A DNA stretch of 64,000 bases from Cytobacillus solani (GTDB taxonomy: Bacteria > Bacillota > Bacilli > Bacillales > Cytobacillaceae). Below, in pieces: positions 27,070 to 36,590 of the stretch. The stretch is from the NCBI RefSeq assembly GCF_001420595.1, contig NZ_LJIX01000006.1, positions 2,837,058-2,901,057 of the forward strand. The letters run 5' to 3'. The notes below the pieces were generated by a model. The model saw only the letters and a list, made by a program, of their open reading frames with translations. It was not told the origin of the DNA and ran no database searches. The position numbers and the translations under genes were made by a program. The stretch's first letter is position 1. Each line of letters opens with the position of its first letter.

Positions 27070-28079
27070 ATAATTTGTTTATAAAACTTCAGTTGAAATT
27101 GTGTGCCTTTATACCGTTTGCTTTTAACATAAATGTCGCCACTTTGACTTTTGATGATACTGTGAGCCATCGCAAGGCCAATGCCAACGCTATCCTCACC
27201 AGCATTCTTCCCTTTATAAAAACGGTTAAAAATGTATGGTATATCTTCCTTTGGAATACCTTCACCGTTATCAGCAATCGATATTTCCGTAAAAAGCACA
27301 TTTTCAGAAAAAGAAATGGATAGGGCACCACCTGCTGGCGTATGCTCTACACAGTTTTTTAAAATATTTATGATCGCTTCACACGTCCAGTTGAGGTCCC
27401 CAATAAAGGAGGTTTTATCTTCCCCTTTTATCGATACAGTTTGTTCTTTAATATCCATCGGAATCATTACGGCCTCTAATGCTTTTTCAATTAGTTTCTT
27501 TACGATTATTTGATCGTTTTTGAATGCAACGGTGCCCGCATCAATTTTTGAAAGTTTTAATAAGGAGGAAACAAGCCATTCCATTCGTTCAAGCTGCATA
27601 CGAATACTGTGTAAAAATTCAGCCCTTTTTTTCACTGGAAGCTTGGCCTCATTTAATAAATCAGCCATCATCATCATCGAGGTTAATGGCGTTTTTAGCT
27701 GATGAGATATATCAGAGATCGCATCTGTTAACAAAACTTTGTCCCGTTTTAGAAGTGATTTTTGTTCAGACAGCATGAGTGTCACCTTGTACATTTCATT
27801 TTTTAAAATACTTAGCTCTCCCTCTTGATTATCACGTACATCGAGGGAATAATTGCCGCTAGTTATTTGACGCAGATAACTTGAAAGCTTTTCTATTTCT
27901 CTATACCGCCAGCGGGTAAATAACAAGCTGCACCCGATTAGAAGTACAGATGTAATCAAGGTAAACAATGCTGCCTTAAATGAAAAAAAAGCAGCCGCAG
28001 CTATAAAAGATGCTACACAAATTATGCACATGGACGTCAGCAAAATCACAATTTCTCGATTACGGAGCACCCTACCCAC
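27066..28079 (-). CDS. Sensor histidine kinase, short intramembrane-sensing type
   Basis: 337 residues. Two transmembrane helices (~10-28 and ~36-54) with almost no extracellular loop, then a HAMP-like linker, the H-box ISDISHQLKTPLTS with phosphorylated His126, and an HATPase domain (GDLNWTCEAIINILKNCVEHT, DNGEGIPKED, GIGLAM). Kinases of this form (BceS-like) are thought to sense through their partner ABC transporter, which is encoded next. Start at GTG 28079 overlaps the regulator gene by 8 bp; GTG 28070 is an alternative. Confidence 0.9.
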   Translation of the reverse strand: MGRVLRNREIVILLTSMCIICVASFIAAAAFFSFKAALFTLITSVLLIGCSLLFTRWRYREIEKLSSYLRQITSGNYSLDVRDNQEGELSILKNEMYKVTLMLSEQKSLLKRDKVLLTDAISDISHQLKTPLTSMMMMADLLNEAKLPVKKRAEFLHSIRMQLERMEWLVSSLLKLSKIDAGTVAFKNDQIIVKKLIEKALEAVMIPMDIKEQTVSIKGEDKTSFIGDLNWTCEAIINILKNCVEHTPAGGALSISFSENVLFTEISIADNGEGIPKEDIPYIFNRFYKGKNAGEDSVGIGLAMAHSIIKSQSGDIYVKSKRYKGTQFQLKFYKQII

Positions 28080-28755
28080 CTACCTTATAGCCCATTCCTC
28101 TTATCGTTTTAATCATTGTTGGATTTTGTGGATCATCCTCCAGTTTTTCGCGGAGTCTCTTTATGTAAACAGTCAAAGTATTGTCATTGACAAAATCTCC
28201 TGCTACATCCCAAATTTGTTCAAGCAGCTGATTCCTTGTCAGTACTTGTCCAATATGATTGGCAAAAGTAAGCAATAATCGGTACTCAAGAGCTGTTAAG
28301 GTTATCTCTTCATTATGTTTATAAACCTTGCCTTCGAGAGAGTTGATACGAATATTTTCTATAGCGATGGTTGAATTTATTTGTGGATGTTTTTTGTATC
28401 TTCTGAGGACTGATTTAATCCGCGAAAGAAGCTCTCGAATACGGAAAGGCTTCGTAATATAATCATCCGCCCCCATATCGAGTCCCATGACGACATTGAT
28501 CTCATCATCATTTGCTGTTAAAAATATGACTGGCGTATCGCTCTTTTCCTTCACAAGCTTACATAATTCATAGCCGCTGCCATCTGGCAAGGCTAAATCG
28601 AATAAGCATATATCCAATTGATCAGATTGTTCTACTAGTATCTTTTTTGCTGAAGCAACATCATAACAAATGACGGTTGTATAGGAATCCTGCTGCAGGG
28701 AATACTCAAGCCCAGATGCAATGGTTTTATCATCCTCAACAATTAAAATTTTCAT
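28072..28755 (-). CDS. OmpR-family response regulator
   Basis: 227 residues. The receiver domain has the phosphoryl acceptor D53 (LFDLALPDGSG), the Thr of FLTAND and the Lys of YITKPF. The winged-helix output domain contains LTALEYRLLLTFANHIGQVLTRNQLLEQIWD and ends VYIKRLREKLEDDPQNPTMIKTIRGMGYKV. First gene of the regulator-kinase-ABC operon; it probably activates the downstream ATPase and permease genes. Confidence 0.94.
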   Translation of the reverse strand: MKILIVEDDKTIASGLEYSLQQDSYTTVICYDVASAKKILVEQSDQLDICLFDLALPDGSGYELCKLVKEKSDTPVIFLTANDDEINVVMGLDMGADDYITKPFRIRELLSRIKSVLRRYKKHPQINSTIAIENIRINSLEGKVYKHNEEITLTALEYRLLLTFANHIGQVLTRNQLLEQIWDVAGDFVNDNTLTVYIKRLREKLEDDPQNPTMIKTIRGMGYKVGG

Positions 28756-28790
28756 ATGATCCTCATCCTGCCTTCTGTATATGTATTACA

Positions 28791-28836
28791 AAAAAACACA
28801 TGGCAATTTTCTATTATAAATGGCCATGTGTTTTCT
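28791..28836 (-). terminator. Terminator of the ytr-like/sigma operon
   Basis: AAAACACATGGC pairs with GCCATGTGTTTT across an 18-nt loop; on the minus strand it is followed by a T7 run. It lies ~20 bp after the sigma gene stop and just upstream of the response-regulator gene. Confidence 0.85.
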
Positions 28837-28854
28837 ATTTATATTTCTTAAAAT

Positions 28855-29376
28855 TTATGCAGAAAAGCTTTCCATTAACATGTCCTTCAGCTGCTTTCTT
28901 ACTCGATATATTTTCGTTTTAACTGTATTTTGGTTTATCTTTAATAGCTTGGCAATTTCTCTTTCCTTTAAACCGCTATTTATTTTTAGAAGAAACACTT
29001 TCCTTTGATCAAGGGAAAGAGAGTTAATAGCTAGATTGATCTGTTCTTTTAAGAGGTTCATTTCCACTTCCTGTTCGACGTTTTGGTCCATTTTGATATT
29101 AGCTGTCTCTATTTCAATATTGCTCGCGGTTCGATCGTTTAACTTTCTTTCCTTTCGGACAATATCAATGGCTGTTCTTGTTGTGATTGCTGACAGCCAT
29201 GCCCCCACTTTTTCAGGGTCTTCAATTGTATCCATTTTTTGGTAAGCCTTAATCAATGCTTCCTGCACGGCATCTTGAGCCAAATAATAGTCTCTAGTGA
29301 TACCGTAGGCAACTTGAAATAACCGTTTATTATACAATTTACATAGTTCGTTCATATCCATACAGAAGCAATCCAC
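28855..29376 (-). CDS. ECF-like RNA polymerase sigma factor at the end of the GntR-ABC operon
   Basis: 173 residues from the GTG at 29376, where GGGGAGGG lies 6 nt upstream; the longer open frame would extend into the preceding gene. Region 2 is YNKRLFQVAYGITRDYYLAQDAVQEALIKAYQKM and region 4 is LSLDQRKVFLLKINSGLKEREIAKLLKINQNTVKTKIYRVRKQL. The N-terminus MDCFCMDM has two Cys. It is 34 bp behind the permease gene, so it is probably expressed with the transporter. Confidence 0.88.
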   Translation of the reverse strand: MDCFCMDMNELCKLYNKRLFQVAYGITRDYYLAQDAVQEALIKAYQKMDTIEDPEKVGAWLSAITTRTAIDIVRKERKLNDRTASNIEIETANIKMDQNVEQEVEMNLLKEQINLAINSLSLDQRKVFLLKINSGLKEREIAKLLKINQNTVKTKIYRVRKQLKDMLMESFSA

Positions 29377-29410
29377 TCTTATCCCTCCCCTCTGCCTTAA
29401 ATTCATTGAC

Positions 29411-31366
29411 TTAATTAAAATATTGCTGAACGAAATCAGGAATATGCTCACCACTAAAGCTTTTAATATCAATAGACCCGTCCGCTTTATAATAATAGCC
29501 AATCATGTATGGACCATCATGGAATCCGCTGGCATTTAATAAGCTTTCTTCAAGTCTGTTTTTATCTGTCACTTTGATGGAACGGCCAATCTTACTCATT
29601 TGCTCAAATAGCTCTTCATAGGAATAGCCTTGAGCATAATTGATTTGAAGATCGTTCGTGTCAACAATATAGGCATATGAAATATCGGCTGCAGTTACTT
29701 TTGCCTGTTCCAGTAACCCCTTTTTATCCAGCCATTCCTCAAACTTCTTATATGAAATTCTCCATTCAAGTCCCACCGTTTTGTCATTTTTTTGCATGAT
29801 TTCGATGAATGCATGAGGATCTCTATTATCGATTGTTTCCTCATAGGTTGCTGTATTGATTTCATCTTTTAATACTGCGATTGCTTCCTTCAAGTCCTCT
29901 GGATCTACAATTACAGCTTTTTTCTGAGTAGGTCCATAAGGGTGAATCGAGATTTTTTCAATTTGCTCCTCATTCACTTTGAAAATCCCATTAGTTACCC
30001 TTTTATATTCTTCGGACTCATGGATCAGTTTATAAAAATGAGCATATTCCTTTTTATCTATCATGTAATCCCGTACGAGCTTCTTGCCATTTTTCAATTC
30101 ATACACAAAAAAGGCATGATCACTACTGTCATTTACTCTATTTTTGTTTTGATTTTTATTAGCAACAATTTCCTTATGAAGCCTTCTAATTAAATCCATA
30201 TTTTCAGCACTAGTCAGGAAAAATGGATCATTGGCATCATTATACATAAAATAATTTTCACTTAAGTGAATCCGCTCGACCTCACTTAAATTGGGCACCT
30301 TTTTTTCAAATTGAGTGAAATCAAATTGAAAAAGAATGACTAACAGTGCCATTGCCCCTGCATAAATAATAAGCTCTTTTATGTGAATAATGATCCGCCA
30401 AGATTTTTGCAGAACCATCTCAGCTACAAAATAACCAAGGATAGCCCCAATCACATAGCCTGCAATGAGCCAAGTCGTATTTCCCTCCATAATTCCAAAG
30501 TACAAACCGCCTAGCAGCATCGTACAAAAGGTCATCCCATACTTAAAAATTGGTTTTAACAAGGGAAATACGAGTGATTGTGTGACAGCTTCAAGCCTTC
30601 TGTTTTTATATACCCATAAAGAAACACCGTATAAAATGAATATGAGTAGGCAATAAACAATGATTTCAATTGCCCCTAGTGGTCTGTAATCTACTTGACT
30701 GAGTGCAACTAATGGAGAAAATGATTCAACCTTACTTTCCATCACATACCGATCAGCAAATCCATACAGGTAGAATGGAAGATTATAAGCTAATAAGACG
30801 AGTAATCCCATTGGCAATAGTAAAAATATATACGTTAAAATCCCTTGTACTGCTGAAATACCTGAAATCATCCCTGTAAAAACGCCTGCCAAAAAGACAA
30901 GAAGATTAAACATAATCGTGATGCCAAGCCACTTAAAAATATCTGCCCATGTAATAAACTCAGATAAATTCAGCGGAATATACAATGCTGAAATGATGAT
31001 CGCAATCAACAATACTGGCAAGATTAATAGGATCATTCCTGTTAATGCATATTGATGAAAGAGTCGATCCCTCTTAATCGGCAAACTATGCATGAAATCA
31101 CTATAAGGCTTCACCTGCAGGTATCGGAATAAAAAAACTGCTAGTATAACAGGAATCCCAATATTTAAAACTGCTTGAATCTCAAAGTGAAAATAGAATA
31201 AGCTTTCTGCTCTAATATATTGTCTTTGTTCTCCTGTAGTCGTCATTAAAATTTCTAATGGAACTGCAAAAATTAATCCTAGAAAGTGAACGATCGCAAC
31301 CCAACCGATACTTCTCATAATCGTCTTTCGGATTTCTTTATTAACCAAGAATATTTTCGACTGCAT
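29411..31366 (-). CDS. ABC transporter permease, YtrC/DUF6449-like
   Basis: 651 residues from the ATG at 31366 (GGGGG ~9 nt upstream); it overlaps the ATPase gene by 26 bp. The N-terminal ~345 residues hold about nine hydrophobic helices including an early MHSLPIKRDRLFHQY loop characteristic of ABC-2-type permeases of YtrC/D kind. The ~290-residue C-terminal part is soluble (YNDANDPFFLTSAENMDLIRRLHKEI... ) and resembles DUF6449. Exported or imported substrate unknown; related operons respond to cell-wall antibiotics. Confidence 0.82.
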   Translation of the reverse strand: MQSKIFLVNKEIRKTIMRSIGWVAIVHFLGLIFAVPLEILMTTTGEQRQYIRAESLFYFHFEIQAVLNIGIPVILAVFLFRYLQVKPYSDFMHSLPIKRDRLFHQYALTGMILLILPVLLIAIIISALYIPLNLSEFITWADIFKWLGITIMFNLLVFLAGVFTGMISGISAVQGILTYIFLLLPMGLLVLLAYNLPFYLYGFADRYVMESKVESFSPLVALSQVDYRPLGAIEIIVYCLLIFILYGVSLWVYKNRRLEAVTQSLVFPLLKPIFKYGMTFCTMLLGGLYFGIMEGNTTWLIAGYVIGAILGYFVAEMVLQKSWRIIIHIKELIIYAGAMALLVILFQFDFTQFEKKVPNLSEVERIHLSENYFMYNDANDPFFLTSAENMDLIRRLHKEIVANKNQNKNRVNDSSDHAFFVYELKNGKKLVRDYMIDKKEYAHFYKLIHESEEYKRVTNGIFKVNEEQIEKISIHPYGPTQKKAVIVDPEDLKEAIAVLKDEINTATYEETIDNRDPHAFIEIMQKNDKTVGLEWRISYKKFEEWLDKKGLLEQAKVTAADISYAYIVDTNDLQINYAQGYSYEELFEQMSKIGRSIKVTDKNRLEESLLNASGFHDGPYMIGYYYKADGSIDIKSFSGEHIPDFVQQYFN

Positions 31367-32246
31367 ACCCAACATCCCCCATTTCATAAATAAAGATTTC
31401 TTCAAGCGTCAATGGAAGGATATCGAAAATGACAGGTTGATATTTTACTATACTTTCCGTAACTTCCTCTTCTTTTCCTTTTACGATTAATAAGAGAATA
31501 CTACCCCGTTTCTCTTTATGCAGCACTTTAACAGAATCCAAAATACTTGGTGGAATCGGGGCACCACCCTTAAATGCGATCTGTACTTTATGTGTATCTG
31601 ATTTAAGGTCATCTAAATCTTTTTCAATCATCATTTGTCCTTTATGCATAATTCCTACAAAATCACATAGATCCTCTACTTCTCTTAAGTTGTGTGAAGA
31701 AATTAAGACGGTCATTTCTCTTTCAGCGACATCGTCAATCATAAGACTCTTTACCTTTTTTCTCATGACCGGATCTAATCCATCTAAAGGCTCGTCAAGA
31801 ATCAATACTTCTGGAAGTGTCGATAAGGCAAGAATAAATGCCACCTGTCTTTGGATTCCTTTTGAAAAACGATGAATTTTCTTATGTACATCCACCTGAA
31901 AAATAGCTACAAGCTCTTGAAAGCGTTCATTACTCCAACGTGGGTAAATGCTTTCGTAAAACTGTGCCATTTGTTTGGTCGTGTAATGCGGCAGAAAATA
32001 GGGTGTATCCTGGATAAAAAAGATCTTTTCTTTCACTTCCGGGCTTTCATAGACTGGCTGCCCGTCAATCGAAATCAATCCTTCATCTGGCACATATAAC
32101 CCTGTTAAAAGTTTTAAAAGGGTTGTTTTCCCTGCACCGTTCGAGCCGAGCAAGCCGTAAATCGAACCTCTATTGACAGTTAGACTTACATTTTCTACTG
32201 CTTCTAACCCATCAAATGATTTTCGGATATGACTAATTTTGATCAT
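31341..32246 (-). CDS. ABC transporter ATPase, YtrB-like
   Basis: 301 residues. Walker A GSNGAGKTTLLKLL, signature FSKGIQRQVAFIL (a degenerate LSGGQ), Walker B VLILDEPLDGLDP and H-loop LISSHNLREVEDL, followed by an ~80-residue C-terminal extension. The FSKGxxRQ signature and length match YtrB-type ATPases. It overlaps the GntR gene end by 14 bp and pairs with the large permease. Confidence 0.92.
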   Translation of the reverse strand: MIKISHIRKSFDGLEAVENVSLTVNRGSIYGLLGSNGAGKTTLLKLLTGLYVPDEGLISIDGQPVYESPEVKEKIFFIQDTPYFLPHYTTKQMAQFYESIYPRWSNERFQELVAIFQVDVHKKIHRFSKGIQRQVAFILALSTLPEVLILDEPLDGLDPVMRKKVKSLMIDDVAEREMTVLISSHNLREVEDLCDFVGIMHKGQMMIEKDLDDLKSDTHKVQIAFKGGAPIPPSILDSVKVLHKEKRGSILLLIVKGKEEEVTESIVKYQPVIFDILPLTLEEIFIYEMGDVGYAVENILG

Positions 32247-32628
32247 TTTCTATCCCTCCCCCGATCGAAGCATGTACTTCTTTTATCACTTCTATTAATT
32301 CATCCGCAGTTATACCTAAATACATCGCTTCTGATAACAGCTTCATTAAGTCGTTTTTTACTTTAAGAAGCTTTTCTGTATTTTGGCTGTCATTTGCCGG
32401 ACTGACAAAGCTTCCTTTACCTTTAATCGAATAGATGTATCCTTGGATTTCAAGTTCGCGATACGCTTTTTGAATCGTATTCGGATTGATCGTTAGCTGT
32501 TGGGCTAGCGTCCGGACGGAAGGCAGCTGTTCATCTGTTTTTAACACTTCAGTTATGATGAGTTCTTTAAGCCTTTCAACCAATTGTTCATAAATCGGCT
32601 TGCGGCTCCTTATATCCAACTCGAACAT
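32233..32628 (-). CDS. GntR-family regulator, YtrA subfamily
   Basis: 131 residues from the ATG at 32628 (GGGAGAG upstream; the frame is open farther but without a ribosome site). The wHTH is RKPIYEQLVERLKELIITEVLKTDEQLPSVRTLAQQLTINPNTIQKAYRELEIQGYI, followed by the short two-helix dimerisation tail that defines YtrA proteins. It should repress its own operon. A matching palindrome lies directly upstream. Confidence 0.92.
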   Translation of the reverse strand: MFELDIRSRKPIYEQLVERLKELIITEVLKTDEQLPSVRTLAQQLTINPNTIQKAYRELEIQGYIYSIKGKGSFVSPANDSQNTEKLLKVKNDLMKLLSEAMYLGITADELIEVIKEVHASIGGGIENDQN

Positions 32629-32644
32629 ATGCACTCTCCCATCT

Positions 32645-32695
32645 GTATGTACTGTACTACGAATCATAGTACAGTTGATACAGTTTGATTATAGT
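32645..32695 (-). promoter_or_regulatory. Putative YtrA-type operator
   Basis: CTGTACT (32652-32658) and AGTACAG (32668-32674) form a perfect palindrome with a 9-nt centre. Another AGTAC lies at 32693. It is 24 bp upstream of the GntR start, where an autorepressor would be expected to bind. Confidence 0.6.
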
Positions 32696-32730
32696 ACAAA
32701 TTGGTAGGAAATCAATCCCTTTTTAAAAAT

Positions 32731-32856
32731 TCTTAGAGGCTATTTTCAAAATGCTAGATAAACATGTAAAATTGCTAGATAAAGTTTAGATAATGCTAGA
32801 TACATTATAAGAAGTGCTAGATTACTATTTAGAATTACTAGATAAAATCAGATTTA
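32731..32856. repeat. Tandem array with exact 21-bp period, six units
   Basis: TGCTAGA begins at 32752, 32773, 32794 and 32815, with TACTAGA at 32836 and TCTTAGA at 32731, all exactly 21 bp apart. The remaining 14 bp of each unit are AT-rich and not conserved. It fills the gap between the GntR operon and the formate dehydrogenase gene. Confidence 0.88.
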
Positions 32857-32884
32857 TGTATAAAATGAAATAGACCTCATTCTA

Positions 32885-32917
32885 GGAAAAAAAAAAGAAA
32901 AGTGCTGGGCACTTTTC
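32885..32917 (-). terminator. Terminator of the formate dehydrogenase gene
   Basis: AAAAGTGC (32898-32905) pairs with GCACTTTT (32909-32916) with a 3-nt loop. On the minus strand it runs into C plus a long T tract. It is 11 bp behind the stop codon. Confidence 0.92.
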
Positions 32918-32927
32918 CTTTAAGCAA

Positions 32928-34994
32928 TTATTTTAATGACCGAATGTTTACCGCACATGCTTTAAATTCAGCTGTACCTGAAATTGGATCAAATTCATTG
33001 ATTGTTAAAACATTCGTTGGAACATCACTGAAATGGAAGCTCATGAATACTAATCCTGGTGCAACTTGCTCAGTGACTTTCACTTTTACCTGCAAGCTGC
33101 CCCTTCTTGAGCTGATTTCAACTAGTTCACCCGTTTCAATACCTAACTTGGCTGCATCGTCAGGATGAATATCAAGTGATTCCTCTGTTTGTTTTATTTT
33201 TACCCCGCCTGCATAAAAACGTGTTTGCGTATGGGTATTATACGATTCATACCGTCTACCGGTTGTAAGCGTAAATGGATAGTCCTCATCTGGCAGCTCA
33301 ACCGGCTCCGTATACATAACTGGAACAAATGGAGATTGCTTTCCGCTTGCTGCTTCCGGGTTATGATATCTTTCGTGCAAAATAAATGTACCCGGATGGG
33401 ACTCATCTGGACAAGGATAATGGAGACTGTATTCTTTTTCCAGCCTTGAATAAGGCATCCCTCCATACATTTCCCATGCAAGCTCACGCAGCTCATCCCA
33501 AATTTCTTCACTATTATTATAGCTCATCGGATACCCCATTAATGTGGCTAGTTCACAAAGAATGACCCAGTCATCCTTCGTATTCGGATGGGCATCGACT
33601 GCTTTTCGTACACGTTGAATTCGACGGTCTGTATTCGTATACGTGCCTTCCACTTCTCCCCATGACCTTGCAGGCAAAACCACATCAGCTAGCTTCGCCG
33701 TTTCCGTTAAGAAAATATCTTGAACAACTAAAAGATCTAATTTTTCGAGCAGCTTTCTTGTGTGGGTCATATGAACATCTGCCACTAACGGATTTTCGCC
33801 AAGACAATAAAGCGCTTTGACTGCTCCCGTTTCCATTTTATCGAATGCTCTTGTTTGCGTATCGCCTGCGATAGGGTTAATCTCCATGCCCCAAGCTTTT
33901 TCAAATCGGCCACGGTATTCATCATTTGTTAGGCTGACTGCACCTGGCAGCTGGTTCGGCAGACAGCCCATATCGCCTGCTCCTTGCACATTATTCTGCC
34001 CGCGAAGAGGCATAATCCCGCTTCCAGGTTTTCCGATATGGCCAGTTAATAAAGCTAGATTTGCGATATCAAAAACATTATTGACCCCGCAATGATGCTC
34101 TGTAATTCCAAGTGTGTAGGCAATCATGGCTTTATCTGCTTTTGCATATTCTCTTGCCGTTTCAATAATATCCTGCGGTTCAAGTCCAGTAATGGCTGCA
34201 GCAAATTCTGGCGTATACCTTTTCACTTGTGCTTTTAACGTGTCAAAATCAACTGTGAATTGATTAATAAAGGCTGGATTATATAATTCTTCCTCAATAA
34301 TAACGTGAATCATAGCATTCATTAAGGCGATATCTGAACCGACATGAATTTGCAAATGGCGGTGGGCGCTTTTCACCATATCAATCCGACGCGGATCGAT
34401 CACAATGATTTTCAAGCCGGATTTTACTGCCTTTTTCATGCGATTAGCAATGATTGGATGGGCTTCGGTAGTATTCGAACCCATGAGTAATAGAACTTCC
34501 GTATGATCAAAATCTTCTAATCTATTCGTTGGAAATCCACTTCCAAATACAGTTGCCAGACCGGCAACACTCGGAGCGTGTCACGTTCGGTTACAGCCAT
34601 CAATATTATTGCTGCCGATGACCGTTCTCATAAACTTCTGGGTTACATAATTCACTTCATTTGTGCTTCTAGCCGTCGCAAACATCGTGATAGCTTCAGG
34701 ACCGAATTGTGATTTGATTGCTTGAAGCTTCTCTGCAATAAAAGCATATGCTTCTTCCCAAGTAGTTTCTACAAGCTCTCCCGCTTTGCGGATTAATGGA
34801 GAAGTTAAACGGCTTTTATCATGAACATATTCATAAGCAAACGACCCCTTGACACATGTTTGCCCTTTATTAACAGGCGCTTCCTTATCTCCTCGTATCT
34901 TCACAATTTTATTATTGTCAACTTCGACAACGAGCCCACAGCCTGTTCCGCAATAGCCGCAGACTGTTTTTATCTTTGCAGCTTCACTCATCAT
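32928..34994 (-). CDS. fdhF: Formate dehydrogenase alpha subunit with in-frame UGA, probable selenoprotein
   Basis: One open frame of 689 codons is interrupted only by TGA at 34581-34583 (codon 138). The N-terminus binds a [4Fe-4S] cluster (C12, C15, C19, C47). The UGA lies in CNRT-U-HAPSVAGL, exactly where E. coli FdhF has selenocysteine and other Bacillus enzymes have Cys, next to the conserved His. Molybdopterin-domain motifs follow (LLMGSNTTEAHPI, GHIGKPGSGIMPLRGQNNVQGA) and a molydop-binding C-terminal domain. It oxidises formate to CO2 at Mo/W-bis-MGD. A hairpin just after the UGA resembles a bacterial SECIS. Without recoding it would be a pseudogene. At ~688 residues it lacks the N-terminal ferredoxin domains of YjgC/YrhE. 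GGGAGG precedes two adjacent ATGs (34994, 34991). No fdhD or cofactor genes are adjacent. Confidence 0.85.
34552..34583 (-). promoter_or_regulatory. SECIS-like hairpin in fdhF
   Basis: In the mRNA, counting the UGA as 1-3, GUUGCC (16-21) and GGCAAC (27-32) form a perfect 6-bp stem with loop GGUCU at 22-26. From memory, the E. coli fdhF SECIS has the same GGUCU loop at the same distance from its UGA. Confidence 0.75.
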
Positions 34995-35144
34995 TTATCC
35001 TCCCTTTACGTAAGAATAGTTGAATTCAACCTCTTCCCTATCTTTTGAAAGCGATTCCAATATTCCTCATATCACTTCACAATTCACATAATACACTTTC
35101 TATTATACTACATTATGAATATTTGAAAAATGGGTTAGCGTTAT

Positions 35145-35184
35145 AGAAAAGAATCAGTCCAATCATAGGGACTGATTCTTTTCT
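35145..35184 (-). terminator. Terminator of the ugp operon
   Basis: Perfect 16-bp inverted repeat AGAAAAGAATCAGTCC / GGACTGATTCTTTTCT with an 8-nt loop, 21 bp after the ugpB stop. The 3' arm itself is U-rich; no separate T-run follows. Confidence 0.75.
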
Positions 35185-35205
35185 AAACCTCAATGACCTT
35201 ACTTA

Positions 35206-36579
35206 TTACTTCTTTGTTTTGTTTGCAATTTCTATTGCCCGATTTGTACCCTCTGCTGCTTGATCAAGAACTTCCTGCGGGTCCGCCCCTTGATACAGGT
35301 TTTCCAAAGCGGTAACAATTTGCTGACGTGATTCTGGGAAGACTGAAATGAGCGCACCTTGTGTCGCAAGAGACGGCTTCGTTTGCTGAAGCTGATCAAC
35401 CGTTACCTTAAATTGCGGGTATTTCTCCCACTCTGCCTTTACAATATCCTCATCGTATGCTGCGGGATTTATAGCAAAATAACCAGTTCCAATATGCCAT
35501 TTTGCCTGAACTTCCGGTGTAGTTAAGTATTTCATGAACTCCCATGCTGCTTCCTGTTCTTCCTCTGCAATACCTTTTGACATCCATAAAGATGCCCCGC
35601 CAATGGCTACCCCTTGCCGCTCTACTTCATCTGCATATGGGATAAACGCAACACCCACCTCGAAAGGAGAATTGTTAACAGCAGCAGCAACACCTGCGGA
35701 CGAATCCATATACATCGCTACTTTTCCTGTCTGGAAGGCTGCGCGGATATCATCCCAATTCGTGCCATAATTCCCGAATGTACCCGCCTTGTTCATTTCA
35801 TTTAAGAAATTAAAGACACGTAACCCCTCTTCCCCATTGAATACTGCCTCAGTCGCATCGCCTGCACGTCCATTTTCTTCGTTTACATATAAACCACCTT
35901 GTGTAGCAACAAGCTGTTCAAAGAACCAGCCATAAGTTAGCATTGAAAAACCGTATTGCTCACCAGGCTTTGTCAACTTTTCTGCTGTTGCTTTTACTTC
36001 ATTAAATGTTTGTGGCGGCTTTTCAGGATCAAGCCCTGCTTCTTTAAATGCATCCTTGTTATAGATCATCACCGGTGTGGAGGAATTGAATGGCATCGAA
36101 TACAATTTACCATCTACTCGGTAATAGTTTAAGATATTCTCTTCCAGTTGTGAGAGATCATAATTATCTTTATCAATGAACGATTGCATCGGCTCAATAT
36201 AGCCGCTGTCAATCATAAACTTTGTACCGACCTCAAATACTTGTGTGATTGCCGGTGCATCTTTTGTTCCACCTACACTGCGAAGTTTTGTTAATGACTC
36301 CTCATAAGAGCCTTGAAATTCGGCATTGACTGTATACTTATCCTGTGAGCTATTGAAATCAGCCACAATGCGATCTAAAGCTTCTTGGCCCGCACCAGAC
36401 ATCGCATGCCAGAAGTTTATTTCCACCTTGCCTGGGCTTTCCTCTGTTCCCTTCTGCTTCTCATTCATATTCGATGGCTCCGGCTTACTTTCATTATTCG
36501 TACAGGCTGTCATAAACATCACGCTGAAAATTACGCTGAATATAAAAAGTAGCCTAACATTCTTTTTCACGATGGCCAA
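35206..36579 (-). CDS. ugpB: Glycerol-3-phosphate ABC transporter substrate-binding lipoprotein
   Basis: 457 residues. The signal peptide ends in FMTAC, so the mature protein is lipid-anchored outside the membrane. The fold is extracellular solute-binding family 1, with INFWHAMSGAGQEALDRIVADFN near the N-terminus, which matches UgpB (sn-glycerol-3-phosphate / glycerophosphodiester binding). It is the last gene of ugpCAEB. The glpQ-type phosphodiesterase divergent from ugpC supports the substrate call. Confidence 0.88.
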   Translation of the reverse strand: MAIVKKNVRLLFIFSVIFSVMFMTACTNNESKPEPSNMNEKQKGTEESPGKVEINFWHAMSGAGQEALDRIVADFNSSQDKYTVNAEFQGSYEESLTKLRSVGGTKDAPAITQVFEVGTKFMIDSGYIEPMQSFIDKDNYDLSQLEENILNYYRVDGKLYSMPFNSSTPVMIYNKDAFKEAGLDPEKPPQTFNEVKATAEKLTKPGEQYGFSMLTYGWFFEQLVATQGGLYVNEENGRAGDATEAVFNGEEGLRVFNFLNEMNKAGTFGNYGTNWDDIRAAFQTGKVAMYMDSSAGVAAAVNNSPFEVGVAFIPYADEVERQGVAIGGASLWMSKGIAEEEQEAAWEFMKYLTTPEVQAKWHIGTGYFAINPAAYDEDIVKAEWEKYPQFKVTVDQLQQTKPSLATQGALISVFPESRQQIVTALENLYQGADPQEVLDQAAEGTNRAIEIANKTKK

Positions 36580-36590
36580 CGCCCCCTAAT

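Noticed and set aside
34995-35145. TGTGA/TTCACA motifs upstream of fdhF as FNR or Rex sites
   Set aside because: Half-sites only, with no properly spaced palindrome. Anaerobic control is plausible but not shown.
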